This document shows positions 7,491 to 16,615 of a stretch of 64,000 nucleotides of DNA, piece after piece. Position numbers and translations under genes: made by a program. The stretch lies in NCBI RefSeq assembly GCF_013306565.1, contig NZ_PZPO01000001.1:434001-498000 (forward strand), in the 5' to 3' direction. The stretch comes from Hyphomicrobium sulfonivorans (GTDB taxonomy: Bacteria; Pseudomonadota; Alphaproteobacteria; Rhizobiales; Hyphomicrobiaceae). How positions within the stretch are numbered: the first letter of the stretch is position 1; every line of letters starts with the position of its first letter. A model generated the notes under the pieces. That model ran no database searches, had not been told where the DNA came from, and worked only from the letters and a program-made list of their open reading frames with translations.

Positions 7491-9287
7491 TCACTCCACC
7501 ATGCCCGGGCTGAGCTTGGTCTGCTTCTGCGGGTCAGCGCTGTCCTTCTTTTTGGTCTCGCGCTGACCAACACCAAGCTGCACGCTGGCGGGCATACCTT
7601 CCGCCAGCTTCTTCTTGATCTTGTCGATCTCTTCCGGCTCCGGCTCAAGCGTCAGCGCCTGATCCCACTGGAAGCGAGCCTCGCGCTCGCGGCCAACCTG
7701 CCAAAGCGCATCGCCCAGATGATCATTGAGCACCGGGTCCTGCGGCTTCAGCTCAACCGCGCGCTCAAGGAAGCGTACCGCCTCAGCGAAGTTGCCCAGC
7801 TTGTAATGCGCCCAGCCGAGACTATCGACGATGTAGCCATCATCCGGCTTCAGCGCGACGGCCTTCTCGATCAGATCCATGCCCTCCTTGAGGTTCATGT
7901 TCTGGTCGATCCAGCTATAGCCGAGATAGTTCAGCGTCAGCGGCTGATCGGGATAAAGCTCGAGCGCCTTCTTGAGATCGACTTCGGCCTGCGACCACTT
8001 CTTCAAGCGCTCGTAGCAGGTGCCGCGGGCATAGAAGATGTTCCAGTGGCGCCGGTCCGGCTCGGGAATGAGCTTGATGGCGCGCGTATAAACTTCCGCG
8101 GCTTCATCGTAACGTTTGCGCGCGCGCAGAATGCTGCCCAGCGCATCGAGCGGCTTGAGGTCATCGGGATACTTTGCGGAAAGCTTCTCAAGAATCGCAA
8201 TGGCTTCGTCTGGCCGCTCCAGCGAATTGAGATCGAACGCCTTGCGGATATCGATAGCGCTCTGCAACGCGGTGTTCTGCGGAATGCGATCGTAGGCGTC
8301 GATGGCGTCCTGATAGCGCTGCGCGTTCTCGTAGGCGCTAGCCAGTGCAGCAAGCGCAAACGCGTGGTTGGGGTCGGCATAGAGCGCAAGCTGCAAATAC
8401 AGAATGCCCATGCCGACGCCGCCTTCGCTCGTCAGCGCTTCACCCAAACCATAGAATACCTCAGCCATGCCTTCGTTGGCGGTGCTCGCAATCAGCGGCA
8501 CCTTGGCCTTGTCGTTCTTCAGTTCGTCGCGCAGCTCACGCACCAGAATGTGCGGTTCCGGCTGGCCACGATCGGCATAGGTATCGAGGATCTCGTTGGC
8601 GCGCTTCACATCGCCGTGGTGTGCAGCGTGGCGGGCGTAGGCCAATGCGATGCGCAGCGTGCTCGCGTCCTGGCGCACTGAATGCTCGTAGGCGGTGGCA
8701 GCTTCTTTCGTATCGCCAAGCACATCGGCGATCAGTGCCTTGTGATAATTCAGATAGAACTGCGCCCACTCAGCCTGACGCGGCTTCGACAGCAGCTTGA
8801 TGGCGCGCTGCTCATTGCCAGAGGCGGCAGCAGCCCATGCGCGCGCCAGCGTGCTTGTCAGTTCACCAATCGGCCCATCGCTGGCCCGGAGCAACGACAC
8901 ATCGGCCTTCTTGTAGTCGCCGCGCTTGAAGCTATCGATGCCCAGCAGCAGATGGGCCATGCGATTGTCTTCGTCCTTCTCCAGCAGCTTGCGCGCCAGC
9001 GGCGCCGCACGCTCCCAATTGCCTGCGGCGGTCTCGATCTGGAACGCCTGCTCGATCAGGACAGGATTGTTGGGATCGAGCGCCAGGGCGCTCTGATAAA
9101 AGCTCGCGGCATTGGAAGTTTCGTTGGCATTCCTGGCCATGTTGGCGGCCAGATAGCTGCCCAGCAGCGAGTGCGAAGTGACTTTCGTAGAGAACCCGGT
9201 CGCGGCCTGCGCGGCGCTGAGGGTTACGACAAACGCACAACCGGCAAAGGTCGTGGCGTGCAACAGCTTGCGAAGGCTGGACGGCAT
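7491..9287 (-). CDS. Exported tetratricopeptide repeat protein
   Basis: A 598-residue protein starting with a Sec signal peptide (LLHATTFAGCAFVVTLSAAQAA, cleavage near residue 29), so it acts in the periplasm or at the outer membrane. The mature part is a long TPR solenoid. Clear repeats include ASFYQSALALDPNNPVLIEQ, ALASAYENAQRYQDAIDAYD, ALGSILRARKRYDEAAEVYT, AEVDLKKALELYPDQPLTLN, and the late repeat EAVRFLERAVELKPQDPVLN. The tail (about 560-598) is lysine-rich and disordered. TPR proteins are assembly scaffolds and no enzyme domain is present. A TPR gene of this kind beside ispE is a recurrent arrangement in Rhizobiales. The start has AAGGAT nine bases upstream. Confidence 0.85.
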   Translation of the reverse strand: MPSSLRKLLHATTFAGCAFVVTLSAAQAATGFSTKVTSHSLLGSYLAANMARNANETSNAASFYQSALALDPNNPVLIEQAFQIETAAGNWERAAPLARKLLEKDEDNRMAHLLLGIDSFKRGDYKKADVSLLRASDGPIGELTSTLARAWAAAASGNEQRAIKLLSKPRQAEWAQFYLNYHKALIADVLGDTKEAATAYEHSVRQDASTLRIALAYARHAAHHGDVKRANEILDTYADRGQPEPHILVRELRDELKNDKAKVPLIASTANEGMAEVFYGLGEALTSEGGVGMGILYLQLALYADPNHAFALAALASAYENAQRYQDAIDAYDRIPQNTALQSAIDIRKAFDLNSLERPDEAIAILEKLSAKYPDDLKPLDALGSILRARKRYDEAAEVYTRAIKLIPEPDRRHWNIFYARGTCYERLKKWSQAEVDLKKALELYPDQPLTLNYLGYSWIDQNMNLKEGMDLIEKAVALKPDDGYIVDSLGWAHYKLGNFAEAVRFLERAVELKPQDPVLNDHLGDALWQVGREREARFQWDQALTLEPEPEEIDKIKKKLAEGMPASVQLGVGQRETKKKDSADPQKQTKLSPGMVE

Positions 9288-9566
9288 TCAAACTCATCCT
9301 TTGGAGGCTGTGGGCCGATTCCCGCAGATGACAGACTAGCAAACAACCCGATGATTTGGCGACACCGGGCTTGAGTAACGTTGAATCTGCAAATCTTACG
9401 GGAAAAGCCCACACCCCTCATGCGTTTAGGGCCAGCCTTCCACAGTTGAGGTGAATTGCGGTCCTGCGATGGCACCGGGGGCATTTGCCGACTCAATTGT
9501 GGCCGGCAAATGCCGAAATATGCCGAAGCAGGTTTTACTGCTTGGCTTCTGGGCCTCAACGCGGCG

Positions 9567-11246
9567 TCACATACCCGCGTAGTTCGGGCCTCCGCCACCC
9601 TCCGGGCACACCCAGGTGATGTTTTGGCTCGGATCCTTGATATCGCAGGTTTTGCAGTGGACGCAGTTCTGCGCGTTGATCTGGAAGCGCGGCTCGCCGT
9701 CGGCTTCAACCACGATCTCATAGACGCCAGCCGGGCAATAACGCTGCGCCGGCTCGGCAAATTCCGGCAGGTTAATAGAAACTGGCACGGCCGGATCGGT
9801 CAGCTTGAGGTGAACCGGCTGCTCTTCCTCGTGATTGGTGCCCGAGAACGACACGTTCGTCAGGCGGTCGAAGGTCAGCACGCCGTCGGGCTTGGGATAG
9901 TCGATCGGCTTGGCCTTCTCAGCCCGCTTCAGCGTTGCATAGTCCGGCTTGCGGTGGCTGAGCGTGAAGCGCAGCCCGCCCGGGATCAGCGTGTTCAGCC
10001 ACATATCGAGGCCGGCGAACGGGAAGCCAATGAAGGTGCCAAAGCGCGACCACAGCGGCTTTACGTTGCGTACCGGCTTCAGATCCTTGGCGATATCTCC
10101 GTTTTCAACCGCTTCGGAATAAGCGGTCAGCTCATCCTGCTGCCGGCCCTCGGCCATGGCGGCGAACGCCGCTTCCGCCGCTGCCATACCGGAAAGCATG
10201 GCGTTGTGGCTGCCCTTGATGCGCGGCAGATTCATGAAGCCAGCCGAGCACCCGAGCAGCGCGCCACCGGGGAATGTGAGCTTCGGCACCGACTGCCAGC
10301 CACCCTCGGTCAGCGCGCGCGCGCCGTAGCCCATGCGCTTGCCGCCCTCGAAGGTGTCGCGAATGGCGGGGTGGGTCTTGAAGCGCTGGAACTCCTCGTA
10401 CGGCGAAAGATACGGATTTTCGTAGTTCAGGTGCAGCACGAAGCCGACCGAAACGAGGTTGTCGCCGTAGTGATAAAGGAACGAGCCACCGCCGGTGCGG
10501 CTGTCCAGCGGCCAGCCAAATGAGTGCTGCACCAGACCGGGCTTGTGCTTCTCCGGCGCGATCCGCCACAACTCCTTGAGGCCAATACCGAATTTCTGGC
10601 CTTCACGGCCTTCCGTCAGCTTGAACTGCTCAATCAGCTGCTTGCTCAGCGAGCCGCGGGCGCCCTCGGCAAAGAACGTGTATTTGCCGCGCAGTTCCAT
10701 GCCGCGCACGAAGTTGTCGGTGGGCTGGCCGTCGCGGCCGATGCCCATGTCACCGGTCGCGATGCCGACAACGGCGCCGTTCTCGTCGTAGAGAACCTCG
10801 CTGGCCGCAAAGCCCGGATAGATCTCGACGCCCAGCTCCGTCGCCTGCTCGCCCAGCCATGCACACAGCGCGCCGAGGCTGACGATATAATTGCCGTGAT
10901 TGTTCATCAGCGGCGGCATCAAGAAGTTGGGCAGCCGCAGCGACTTGGTCGCCGTCAGGAAGTAGAAGCGGTCGTCCTTCACTTCAGTATCGATCGGTGC
11001 GCCCTTCTCCTTCCAGTCCGGAATGAGGCGGTTGATACCCTTGGGATCGATCACAGCGCCGGAAAGAATATGAGCGCCAACCTCCGAACCCTTCTCGACC
11101 ACGACCACTGACAGCTCGGTTTCGGCCTCTGCGGCGAGCTGCTTCAGTCGAATGGCGGCACTGAGCCCGGCAGGACCAGCTCCGACGATAACGACGTCGA
11201 ATTCCATCCCTTCTCTGGGCGGCAGCTCGGGAGCGGTCTCGGCCAT
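9567..11246 (-). CDS. Electron transfer flavoprotein-ubiquinone oxidoreductase
   Basis: A 559-residue membrane-associated flavoprotein that passes electrons from reduced ETF (fatty- and amino-acid dehydrogenases) to ubiquinone. The N-terminal FAD site is VVIVGAGPAGLSAAIRLKQ (about 19-37). The C-terminal 4Fe-4S region carries the required cysteines: the first in RYCPAGVYEIV, then CVHCKTCDIKDPSQNITW, then VCPEGGGGP near the end. The length matches the bacterial and mitochondrial family. The ATG at 11246 has GAGGTGA eight bases upstream; a more distal in-frame ATG at 11273 lacks one. It is divergent from the uracil-DNA glycosylase gene across 189 bases. No etfAB is in the window. Confidence 0.95.
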   Translation of the reverse strand: MAETAPELPPREGMEFDVVIVGAGPAGLSAAIRLKQLAAEAETELSVVVVEKGSEVGAHILSGAVIDPKGINRLIPDWKEKGAPIDTEVKDDRFYFLTATKSLRLPNFLMPPLMNNHGNYIVSLGALCAWLGEQATELGVEIYPGFAASEVLYDENGAVVGIATGDMGIGRDGQPTDNFVRGMELRGKYTFFAEGARGSLSKQLIEQFKLTEGREGQKFGIGLKELWRIAPEKHKPGLVQHSFGWPLDSRTGGGSFLYHYGDNLVSVGFVLHLNYENPYLSPYEEFQRFKTHPAIRDTFEGGKRMGYGARALTEGGWQSVPKLTFPGGALLGCSAGFMNLPRIKGSHNAMLSGMAAAEAAFAAMAEGRQQDELTAYSEAVENGDIAKDLKPVRNVKPLWSRFGTFIGFPFAGLDMWLNTLIPGGLRFTLSHRKPDYATLKRAEKAKPIDYPKPDGVLTFDRLTNVSFSGTNHEEEQPVHLKLTDPAVPVSINLPEFAEPAQRYCPAGVYEIVVEADGEPRFQINAQNCVHCKTCDIKDPSQNITWVCPEGGGGPNYAGM

Positions 11247-11435
11247 ATTCGGTATCACCTCGCGTGGCGGCAAGCGTCTGCAAACTTCTGCAAACTTCTA
11301 ATGTCTCTAAGGTGGTCGTAGGTCCCTCTGCCCCGCAGCGTCAAGCGCCCCGGGGCCGCAATTTTCACAACACGCGGCTGCGAGGGAAAAGCTACAACGC
11401 TAGGAGAGCACGCTGCACCGCGATAAGGTAGCCCC

Positions 11436-12371
11436 ATGAGCTCTGACAGCAATCGCGACATTGAGGCCCAGCGCGCCGCCGGACGCATCCTTGCGTGGTA
11501 TGCGGCCATGGGCGTCGACGCAGCAATTTCTGACACCACTGTCGACTGGCTGGCGCGGGGTGAACAGGCCCCAGGACAAGGATTTAGGCTGCTCGCCGAC
11601 GCTGGCCAAGCGCCTCAAGGCGCACAGGCTTTTTCCCAAGGGAACATTGCTGCCCGGGGGCCGGGTGCACCCGCGCGGCCGTTGCCTACCGGAGTGCCGC
11701 AGCGCCCGCCCTATGCCGGAGCTGCCGCCCCGGCACAGCCTGCGCGCCAGTTCTCGGTGCGCCCAGCAGCCGCACCCGCTGACGTCGCTCCGTTTGTCGA
11801 TCTTGCGAATATCAACACGCTGGCCGATCTGGGCAGCGCCCTCGCATCGTTCGACGGCTGTGGATTAAAGGCGACCGCCAAGAACCTGTGCTTCTATCGC
11901 GGAGCAGAGCGCGCGCCGCTGATGATCATCGGTGAAGCGCCGGGCCGCGATGAAGATCTGGCCGGCAAGCCGTTCGTCGGCCGAGCAGGCCAGTTGCTCG
12001 ACCGCATGCTGGCCGCCATCGACGTCGACGAAACAAACGTCCACATCACCAACATCGTCTATTGGCGCCCGCCGGGCAACCGCACACCGACACCGCAAGA
12101 GGCCATTGCCTGCCGCCCGTTCCTCGAAAAGCAGATTGCGCTCGTGGCTCCCAGGATCGTGCTCGCCCTCGGAGGCGCCGCAGCCAAGCAGCTGTTTGAT
12201 GTTGCTGACGGCATCATGCGCCTGCGCGGCAAGTGGCGACCGTTCGCTGTCAGCGGCCAGGAATACAAATCCATGGCAACACTGCATCCAGCCTATCTGC
12301 TGCGCACTCCGGCTGCAAAAAACATGGCCTGGCGCGATTTGCTGAATGTGAAAGCTGCGTTGAAAAGCTGA
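11436..12371 (+). CDS. Uracil-DNA glycosylase, family 4 type
   Basis: A 311-residue protein whose catalytic part (from about residue 125) belongs to the iron-sulfur uracil-DNA glycosylases, which remove uracil from DNA. Motif 1 is GEAPGRDEDLAGKPFVGRAG (166-185), with the water-activating loop GEAPG. The WRPPGNRTPTPQE segment is typical, and motif 2 is HPAYLLR (284-290). Candidate cluster cysteines are in FDGCGLKATAKNLCF and EAIACRPF. I do not see a clean CxxC pair at the first position, so the cluster ligands need checking. Residues about 50-120 are Pro/Ala/Gln-rich linker after a short N-terminal helix. AAGGTA precedes the ATG at 11436. Confidence 0.9.
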   Translation: MSSDSNRDIEAQRAAGRILAWYAAMGVDAAISDTTVDWLARGEQAPGQGFRLLADAGQAPQGAQAFSQGNIAARGPGAPARPLPTGVPQRPPYAGAAAPAQPARQFSVRPAAAPADVAPFVDLANINTLADLGSALASFDGCGLKATAKNLCFYRGAERAPLMIIGEAPGRDEDLAGKPFVGRAGQLLDRMLAAIDVDETNVHITNIVYWRPPGNRTPTPQEAIACRPFLEKQIALVAPRIVLALGGAAAKQLFDVADGIMRLRGKWRPFAVSGQEYKSMATLHPAYLLRTPAAKNMAWRDLLNVKAALKS

Positions 12372-12447
12372 ACCTCGGGCCAGCGCAAGCTCCATCGCGC
12401 GTCCCACGCCCACCAACATCCAGCCGCCCAAGATCGGATGCCGCCGA

Positions 12448-12990
12448 ATGTCCATTTCCAAAATCGACGAAAGCCTTGCCTTCCGGCCGTTGCGGATAGC
12501 GGTGCTCACTGTTTCCGACACCCGGGACCGGTCAACCGACCGCTCCGGCGACACGCTGGAAGCTCTGATCACGGAAGCAGGCCATCACCTTGGCCGGCGC
12601 GAAATCGTCACCGACGACATCACCGCTATTCGCGCTCAGGTCGAAGCGTGGATCGCCGACCCGGCCGTTGATGTCATCCTGACCACCGGCGGCACCGGCT
12701 TCACCGGACGCGACATCACCCCCGACGCGGTGAAGCCGCTGTTCGAAAAGGAAATCGAAGGATTTTCGGTGGTGTTCCACATGCTCTCGTTCCAGAGCGT
12801 GGGCACTTCGACCATTCAGTCCCGCGCCTGCGGCGGCACGGCGAATGGCACCTATATCTTCTGCCTGCCGGGCTCCCCTGGCGCCTGCAAGGATGCCTGG
12901 AACGGAATTTTGAAATGGCAGCTCGACAGCCGCCACAAGCCCTGCAATCTGGCCGACATCCAGCCCCGCCTGACGGAGCGAAAGGGCTGA
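12448..12990 (+). CDS. moaB: Molybdenum cofactor biosynthesis protein MoaB/Mog family
   Basis: A 180-residue protein of the MoaB/Mog/MoeA adenylyl-transferase fold, which binds molybdopterin and adenylates it before molybdenum insertion. Seen are VLTVSDTRDRSTDRSGDTL near the start, DVILTTGGTGFTGRDITPDA (about 72-91, pterin and nucleotide loop), and IFCLPGSPGACKDAW (about 138-152). These are complete, so the protein should be functional. It follows the uracil-DNA glycosylase by 76 bases on the same strand and could share its transcript, but there is no functional link. No other molybdenum cofactor gene is nearby. Confidence 0.93.
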   Translation: MSISKIDESLAFRPLRIAVLTVSDTRDRSTDRSGDTLEALITEAGHHLGRREIVTDDITAIRAQVEAWIADPAVDVILTTGGTGFTGRDITPDAVKPLFEKEIEGFSVVFHMLSFQSVGTSTIQSRACGGTANGTYIFCLPGSPGACKDAWNGILKWQLDSRHKPCNLADIQPRLTERKG

Positions 12991-13045
12991 CAAGCTGCTG
13001 CTTTTGGTCGAGCCCGCCTGCCGGCTCACTTAAAGGGGCGGTAGC

Positions 13046-13795
13046 TCAGTAGCCCTTCGGCGCGCGCTCCATCGCTGCGGTTTCAAGCGCAGCGTTAGTG
13101 CTATCGAAAATTGCCACCGCAATCTGCCCAGCCACGACAAAGCACAGCCCGAACACGGCCGTGGGCACACCCACAAGAACGCCAATCGGCAGGCCCAATA
13201 GCGCCGGCATGGCAAGCTCAGCGACGAGATCGGCTACGCCGCCAACAAAACCTACAACGCCTGCGGCGATCATCATCCAGCCGACAGCGCTCAGCGTGTG
13301 CGCAACGATCCGTGCAAGCCTGAAACGCTCTTCAAAATAATCCACCTCGCCCTCAGCCTCGTTGCGGCGGCGCGAAACAATCTGCGGCAACGTAGCGGCG
13401 GCAGCTTCAGAGCGAAAGTCTGCAGATGTGTCGTTAGCGGGATTGGCGCGATTATTGTGCCCATGCTGACGAACCGGCGGCGGAGCAGGCGGCGTCTGAG
13501 CGCGCTCGCTGCGCTGGTTGTGTCCATGTTCGCTTGCAGGCGCGGCGTCACCGGATTGAGCGCTTGCACTTTCGCCGCCACCGTCGCGGCCATGCGTAAC
13601 GCGCGCTTCGCCCCAACGCCATTCAGCGATGCGAAACAATCCTTCACGCGCTTCCTGCGCTTCAGGCGTGTTGCCGTGCTGCTCAACAAGATGACGATAG
13701 AACTGGAGGGCATAGTCCATCTTGCCCTCGGCTTCGGCACGCTTCGCAGCCTGCAAAACCTGTACGGAGGTGAATTGCACTTGTGTCTGCGCCAT
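13046..13795 (-). CDS. Membrane protein with TPR-like N-terminus, unknown function
   Basis: A 249-residue protein. Residues about 1-50 look like a single TPR-type helix pair (VLQAAKRAEAEGKMDYALQFYRHLVEQH). Residues 60-135 are a low-complexity linker rich in His, Asn, Ser and Pro with two HGHN repeats. Residues about 155-235 contain two or three hydrophobic segments (HTLSAVGWMMIAAGVVGFVGGV and LLGLPIGVLVGVPTAVFGLCFVVAGQIAVAIF). The arrangement suggests a membrane-anchored protein with a cytosolic interaction domain. The ATG at 13795 has GAGGGGG seven bases upstream; a GTG at 13798 is the alternative. It converges on moaB. No family is recognised. Confidence 0.65.
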   Translation of the reverse strand: MAQTQVQFTSVQVLQAAKRAEAEGKMDYALQFYRHLVEQHGNTPEAQEAREGLFRIAEWRWGEARVTHGRDGGGESASAQSGDAAPASEHGHNQRSERAQTPPAPPPVRQHGHNNRANPANDTSADFRSEAAAATLPQIVSRRRNEAEGEVDYFEERFRLARIVAHTLSAVGWMMIAAGVVGFVGGVADLVAELAMPALLGLPIGVLVGVPTAVFGLCFVVAGQIAVAIFDSTNAALETAAMERAPKGY

Positions 13796-14774
13796 CACCG
13801 TTCCCCCTCGACACTAAACTCACACGCGATGCACCACTACCACTGTCAACCAGAATTGTCCGCCCACCCAGCGCGCGCAATTCCGGAAACCGACAAACGT
13901 AACTAACGCCGTTGCATGCAGCACGATCCGGCTGCGTTACTTGAAATTCTTCTAAGCTTTGCAGCGACCGATCTCGACGCTGCGCATCAGATTCAGGCGT
14001 CGATCACACAGCACCACAACGCACGGGTGACGCCTTGCGAACTCCATGCGCGGCATCGCTGCAACGTAAGATTTGCGACGGCTGTGCATGTTGGCCGCTT
14101 CACCCCGAAGCGCTGATCCGCCATCAGAGCATCGAAATCTCGCGGCGAAATTAGGACCAACAAAGGATTTCAACCGCCAATGCGCGCGGTCCGTCCGGCA
14201 CACGCTGGGCACGTCAGCAGCGGCATGCGCCGTGCGCCTCGACGCTCCGCGACCGAGCCGCGCACGCAATGTGATCGCGCGCATATGTGGCGCCCAAGCG
14301 AAGCCGCATCAAGCAGCCGCTACGATTGTCAGAAGCACACGCACCGCCGCACGCTGGATTGGCTTAGATGGCCGCATTGGCCCCGGATATTGGGGCGCAG
14401 CTTCAGCTCTCACCGGAGCCCTCCGAATTGCAGATCAGCCAGATTACTGTAGGTCGCACCACTCATCTCTTCGTGGCTGAGCTTCGCCGCTAGGCCTGCG
14501 ACGGAGTGGTGCGGAGCCGCGGCCAAGCCGAGCAGCCGATCCGGGCCTGCCATTCAGCTATGCTCGTTAGCGAAATCCAACCGCCGCCATTAATTCGAGG
14601 GCTCTGGCATCCCGGCCCCGTAATTTGCTCACCGCCGCCGCGAACTCAATCCGAATTGTTCCATTTTTGTTCTTGCTTTGTATGAGTCGCTACCATACCT
14701 TCCGGGTGGCGGCCGTTTGCGCCCAATACAGCGGCAGCAGAGGGCACCGTCCAGCCTGAACTCGGAGCATTTGC
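13796..14774. other. Gene-poor intergenic region of about 980 bases
   Basis: I see no convincing gene here. Several open frames exist on both strands, but they have arginine/alanine/serine-rich shadow composition, no ribosome-binding sites and no recognisable domain. One short frame, 13916-14116 on the plus strand, starts with a reasonable helical stretch (PAALLEILLSFAATDLDAA) but has no ribosome-binding site. No tRNA-like or transposase-like sequence was found. The right end holds the LexA-like box and the promoter of the radical SAM gene. The region could be the decayed remains of a lost gene. Confidence 0.5.
14658..14672 (+). promoter_or_regulatory. Predicted LexA (SOS) operator upstream of the radical SAM gene
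   Basis: The sequence reads GTTC, seven bases (CATTTTT), GTTC. This is exactly the direct-repeat form GTTC-N7-GTTC established for LexA binding in Alphaproteobacteria, and its spacer is T-rich, as is common. It lies 103 bases before the GTG start of the radical SAM gene, with no other promoter-facing gene nearby. By inference, that gene belongs to the DNA-damage regulon. Confidence 0.65.
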
Positions 14775-15890
14775 GTGCAACAGTTTCGCCGCCAGCCAAA
14801 GCCGGAAGCATCGCCCGGTGGCCTCGTTGATGAGGAACGCAGGCGCGGACGCGGCGCGCAGTCCAATCACACCGGCCGCTTCGAAACCGAACGGCGCGAG
14901 ACGTTTGATGACGGCTGGGATGGCCTTGCGGAGCTGGACGCCTTCAAGACAACCGTTTTTGACGATCCCGCGCGCACCATCATCACCCGCAACGACAGCC
15001 CGGACATTTCATTCGATCGCTCCATCAACCCCTATCGCGGTTGCGAGCACGGCTGCATCTATTGCTTCGCCCGGCCAACCCACTGCTATCTCGGCCATTC
15101 AGCCGGGCTCGATTTTGAAACCAAGCTCTATGCGCGCACCAACGCAGCGCAACTGCTCGAGCGAGAACTCTCCAACCCGCGCTATCAGCCCGCCTGCATG
15201 GCGATCGGCACCAACACAGATCCCTATCAGCCGATCGAGCGCGAACGGCGCATAATGCGTTCGGTGCTGGAAGTGCTGGAGCGCACCAACCATCCGGTCG
15301 GCATCGTCACCAAGTCGGCGCTCATCACGCGCGACATCGATATCCTCGCCCGCATGGCGGAGCGCGGCCTGGCGCGGGCGGCGCTATCTATAACGACGCT
15401 CGATCCCAAGATTGCGCGCGCGATGGAGCCCCGCGCCCCGACGCCGCGCCGGCGGCTGGAAGCCGTGAAGCAGCTCGCTGCCGCAGGTATTCCCACAACG
15501 GTGATGGTCGCGCCGATCATTCCCGGCCTCACCGATCCGGAGATAGAAAGCATTCTGGAAGCCGCGCACGAGGCCGGAGCAACGCAGGCCGGATACGTCA
15601 TGCTGCGGCTGCCGCTGGAAATCAGCACGCTGTTCCGCGAATGGCTGGCGTCGGAATTCCCTAACCGCGCCGACCGGGTCATGCATCTGCTGCAATCGAT
15701 GCACGGCGGCCGCGATTACACCGCCGAATTCAGCATCCGCCAGCGCGGCACCGGCCCCTATGCCGATCAGATCGCGGCCCGCTTCCGTCTGGCGGTGCGA
15801 CGCCTCGGCCTTAATGCCGAACGCAAGCAGCTGCGCACTGACCTGTTTCGCCACCCCGTGCTCAAAGGGCAACAAATGGCGCTATTCTGA
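14775..15890 (+). CDS. PA0069/Rv2578c-type radical SAM protein (SplB-like)
   Basis: A 371-residue radical S-adenosylmethionine protein. The cluster motif is C-x3-C-x2-C in NPYRGCEHGCIYCFARP (about residues 85-97), and PTHCYLGHSAGLDFETKLYAR follows, as in the PA0069 family, distant relatives of spore photoproduct lyase. Later segments GTNTDPYQPIER, HPVGIVTKSALITRD and APIIPGLTD trace the TIM-barrel strands. The substrate is unknown. The start is GTG at 14775 with GGAG seven bases upstream. A LexA-type box at 14658-14672 suggests DNA-damage induction, which would suit a repair-related activity. It lies just upstream of rnhB and ccrM on the same strand. Confidence 0.88.
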   Translation: MQQFRRQPKPEASPGGLVDEERRRGRGAQSNHTGRFETERRETFDDGWDGLAELDAFKTTVFDDPARTIITRNDSPDISFDRSINPYRGCEHGCIYCFARPTHCYLGHSAGLDFETKLYARTNAAQLLERELSNPRYQPACMAIGTNTDPYQPIERERRIMRSVLEVLERTNHPVGIVTKSALITRDIDILARMAERGLARAALSITTLDPKIARAMEPRAPTPRRRLEAVKQLAAAGIPTTVMVAPIIPGLTDPEIESILEAAHEAGATQAGYVMLRLPLEISTLFREWLASEFPNRADRVMHLLQSMHGGRDYTAEFSIRQRGTGPYADQIAARFRLAVRRLGLNAERKQLRTDLFRHPVLKGQQMALF

Positions 15891-15958
15891 GTGTTTTCCT
15901 CAGGCTATGAGCGGATGTGCTTTGACTCTGCAAGCTGGTGGGCCGAACTTCCCTCCCC

Positions 15959-16615
15959 ATGGGGAACACTGCCGCCGAGCCAAAACTGCGCCCGACCTTC
16001 GAGCTGGAAGCTGCGGAGCTGCAATTACATGGCGGTCCGGTGGCCGGGGTTGACGAGGCCGGACGTGGTCCGCTGGCGGGGCCTGTGGTCGCCGCTGCGG
16101 TAATTCTCGATCCCGAGCGCATCCCTGACGGCATCAACGATTCCAAGGTGCTCGATCCCGATACGCGCGAATTCCTCTATGGCCGTATCCACGCCACTGC
16201 AATCGTCGGCGTTGGCATCGCCACCGTTGAGCAGATCGACAAGCTCAACATTCTGCACGCCACCATGTGGGCGATGGCACAGGCGGTGAAGCAGCTTCCG
16301 CAACGGCCAAAGCTTGCGGTGATCGACGGCAATCGCGCGCCGACGCTCAACTGCCAGTCTCGCACCGTTGTAAAGGGCGATGCGCGATGCCTGTCGATTG
16401 CGGCTGCCTCGATCGTCGCCAAGGTCACGCGCGATCGATTGATGGTGCAGCTCGCGTCACAACATCCGGGCTACGGCTTCGAGCGTCACAAGGGCTACGG
16501 CACCGCCGAGCATCAGGATGCCATCAAGCGTCTTGGCGTCACCATCCATCACCGCCGCTCGTTCCGCACAGTGCAACTCGCGCTCGGCCTGCTGGAAGAC
16601 GAGGAAGTTGTATAG
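15959..16615 (+). CDS. rnhB: Ribonuclease HII
   Basis: A protein of about 218 residues that cuts the RNA strand of RNA-DNA hybrids and removes misincorporated ribonucleotides. The catalytic DEDD set is visible: the D-E pair in VAGVDEAGRGPLAGPV, a third aspartate in AVIDGNRAP, and the fourth in SIVAKVTRDRLM. HPGYGFERHKGYGT is the usual C-terminal signature. The ATG at 15959 is taken as the start; a GTG at 15938 is possible, and neither has a clear ribosome-binding site. It lies 68 bases after the radical SAM gene and may be translated from the same message. ccrM follows. Confidence 0.93.
   Translation: MGNTAAEPKLRPTFELEAAELQLHGGPVAGVDEAGRGPLAGPVVAAAVILDPERIPDGINDSKVLDPDTREFLYGRIHATAIVGVGIATVEQIDKLNILHATMWAMAQAVKQLPQRPKLAVIDGNRAPTLNCQSRTVVKGDARCLSIAAASIVAKVTRDRLMVQLASQHPGYGFERHKGYGTAEHQDAIKRLGVTIHHRRSFRTVQLALGLLEDEEVV

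Noticed and set aside
7719-8681. A 320-codon open frame opposite the TPR gene.
   Set aside because: Its Val/Leu/Arg-rich composition mirrors the TPR helices on the other strand, and no ribosome-binding site or domain is present.
9456-10523. A long plus-strand open frame opposite the ETF-QO gene.
   Set aside because: It is antisense to a certain gene, has His/Arg/Gly-rich shadow composition and no domain; it is a by-product of high GC.
13034-13060. A tRNA-like start, GGGGCGGTAGCTCAGT, near 13034.
   Set aside because: No acceptor-stem complement, anticodon arm or TTC loop follows within 90 bases; the sequence coincides with the stop end of the minus-strand membrane protein gene.
13916-14116. 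A 66-codon open frame in the gene-poor stretch.
   Set aside because: The first third looks protein-like, but there is no ribosome-binding site and the rest is His/Arg-rich; kept only as a note in the intergenic entry.
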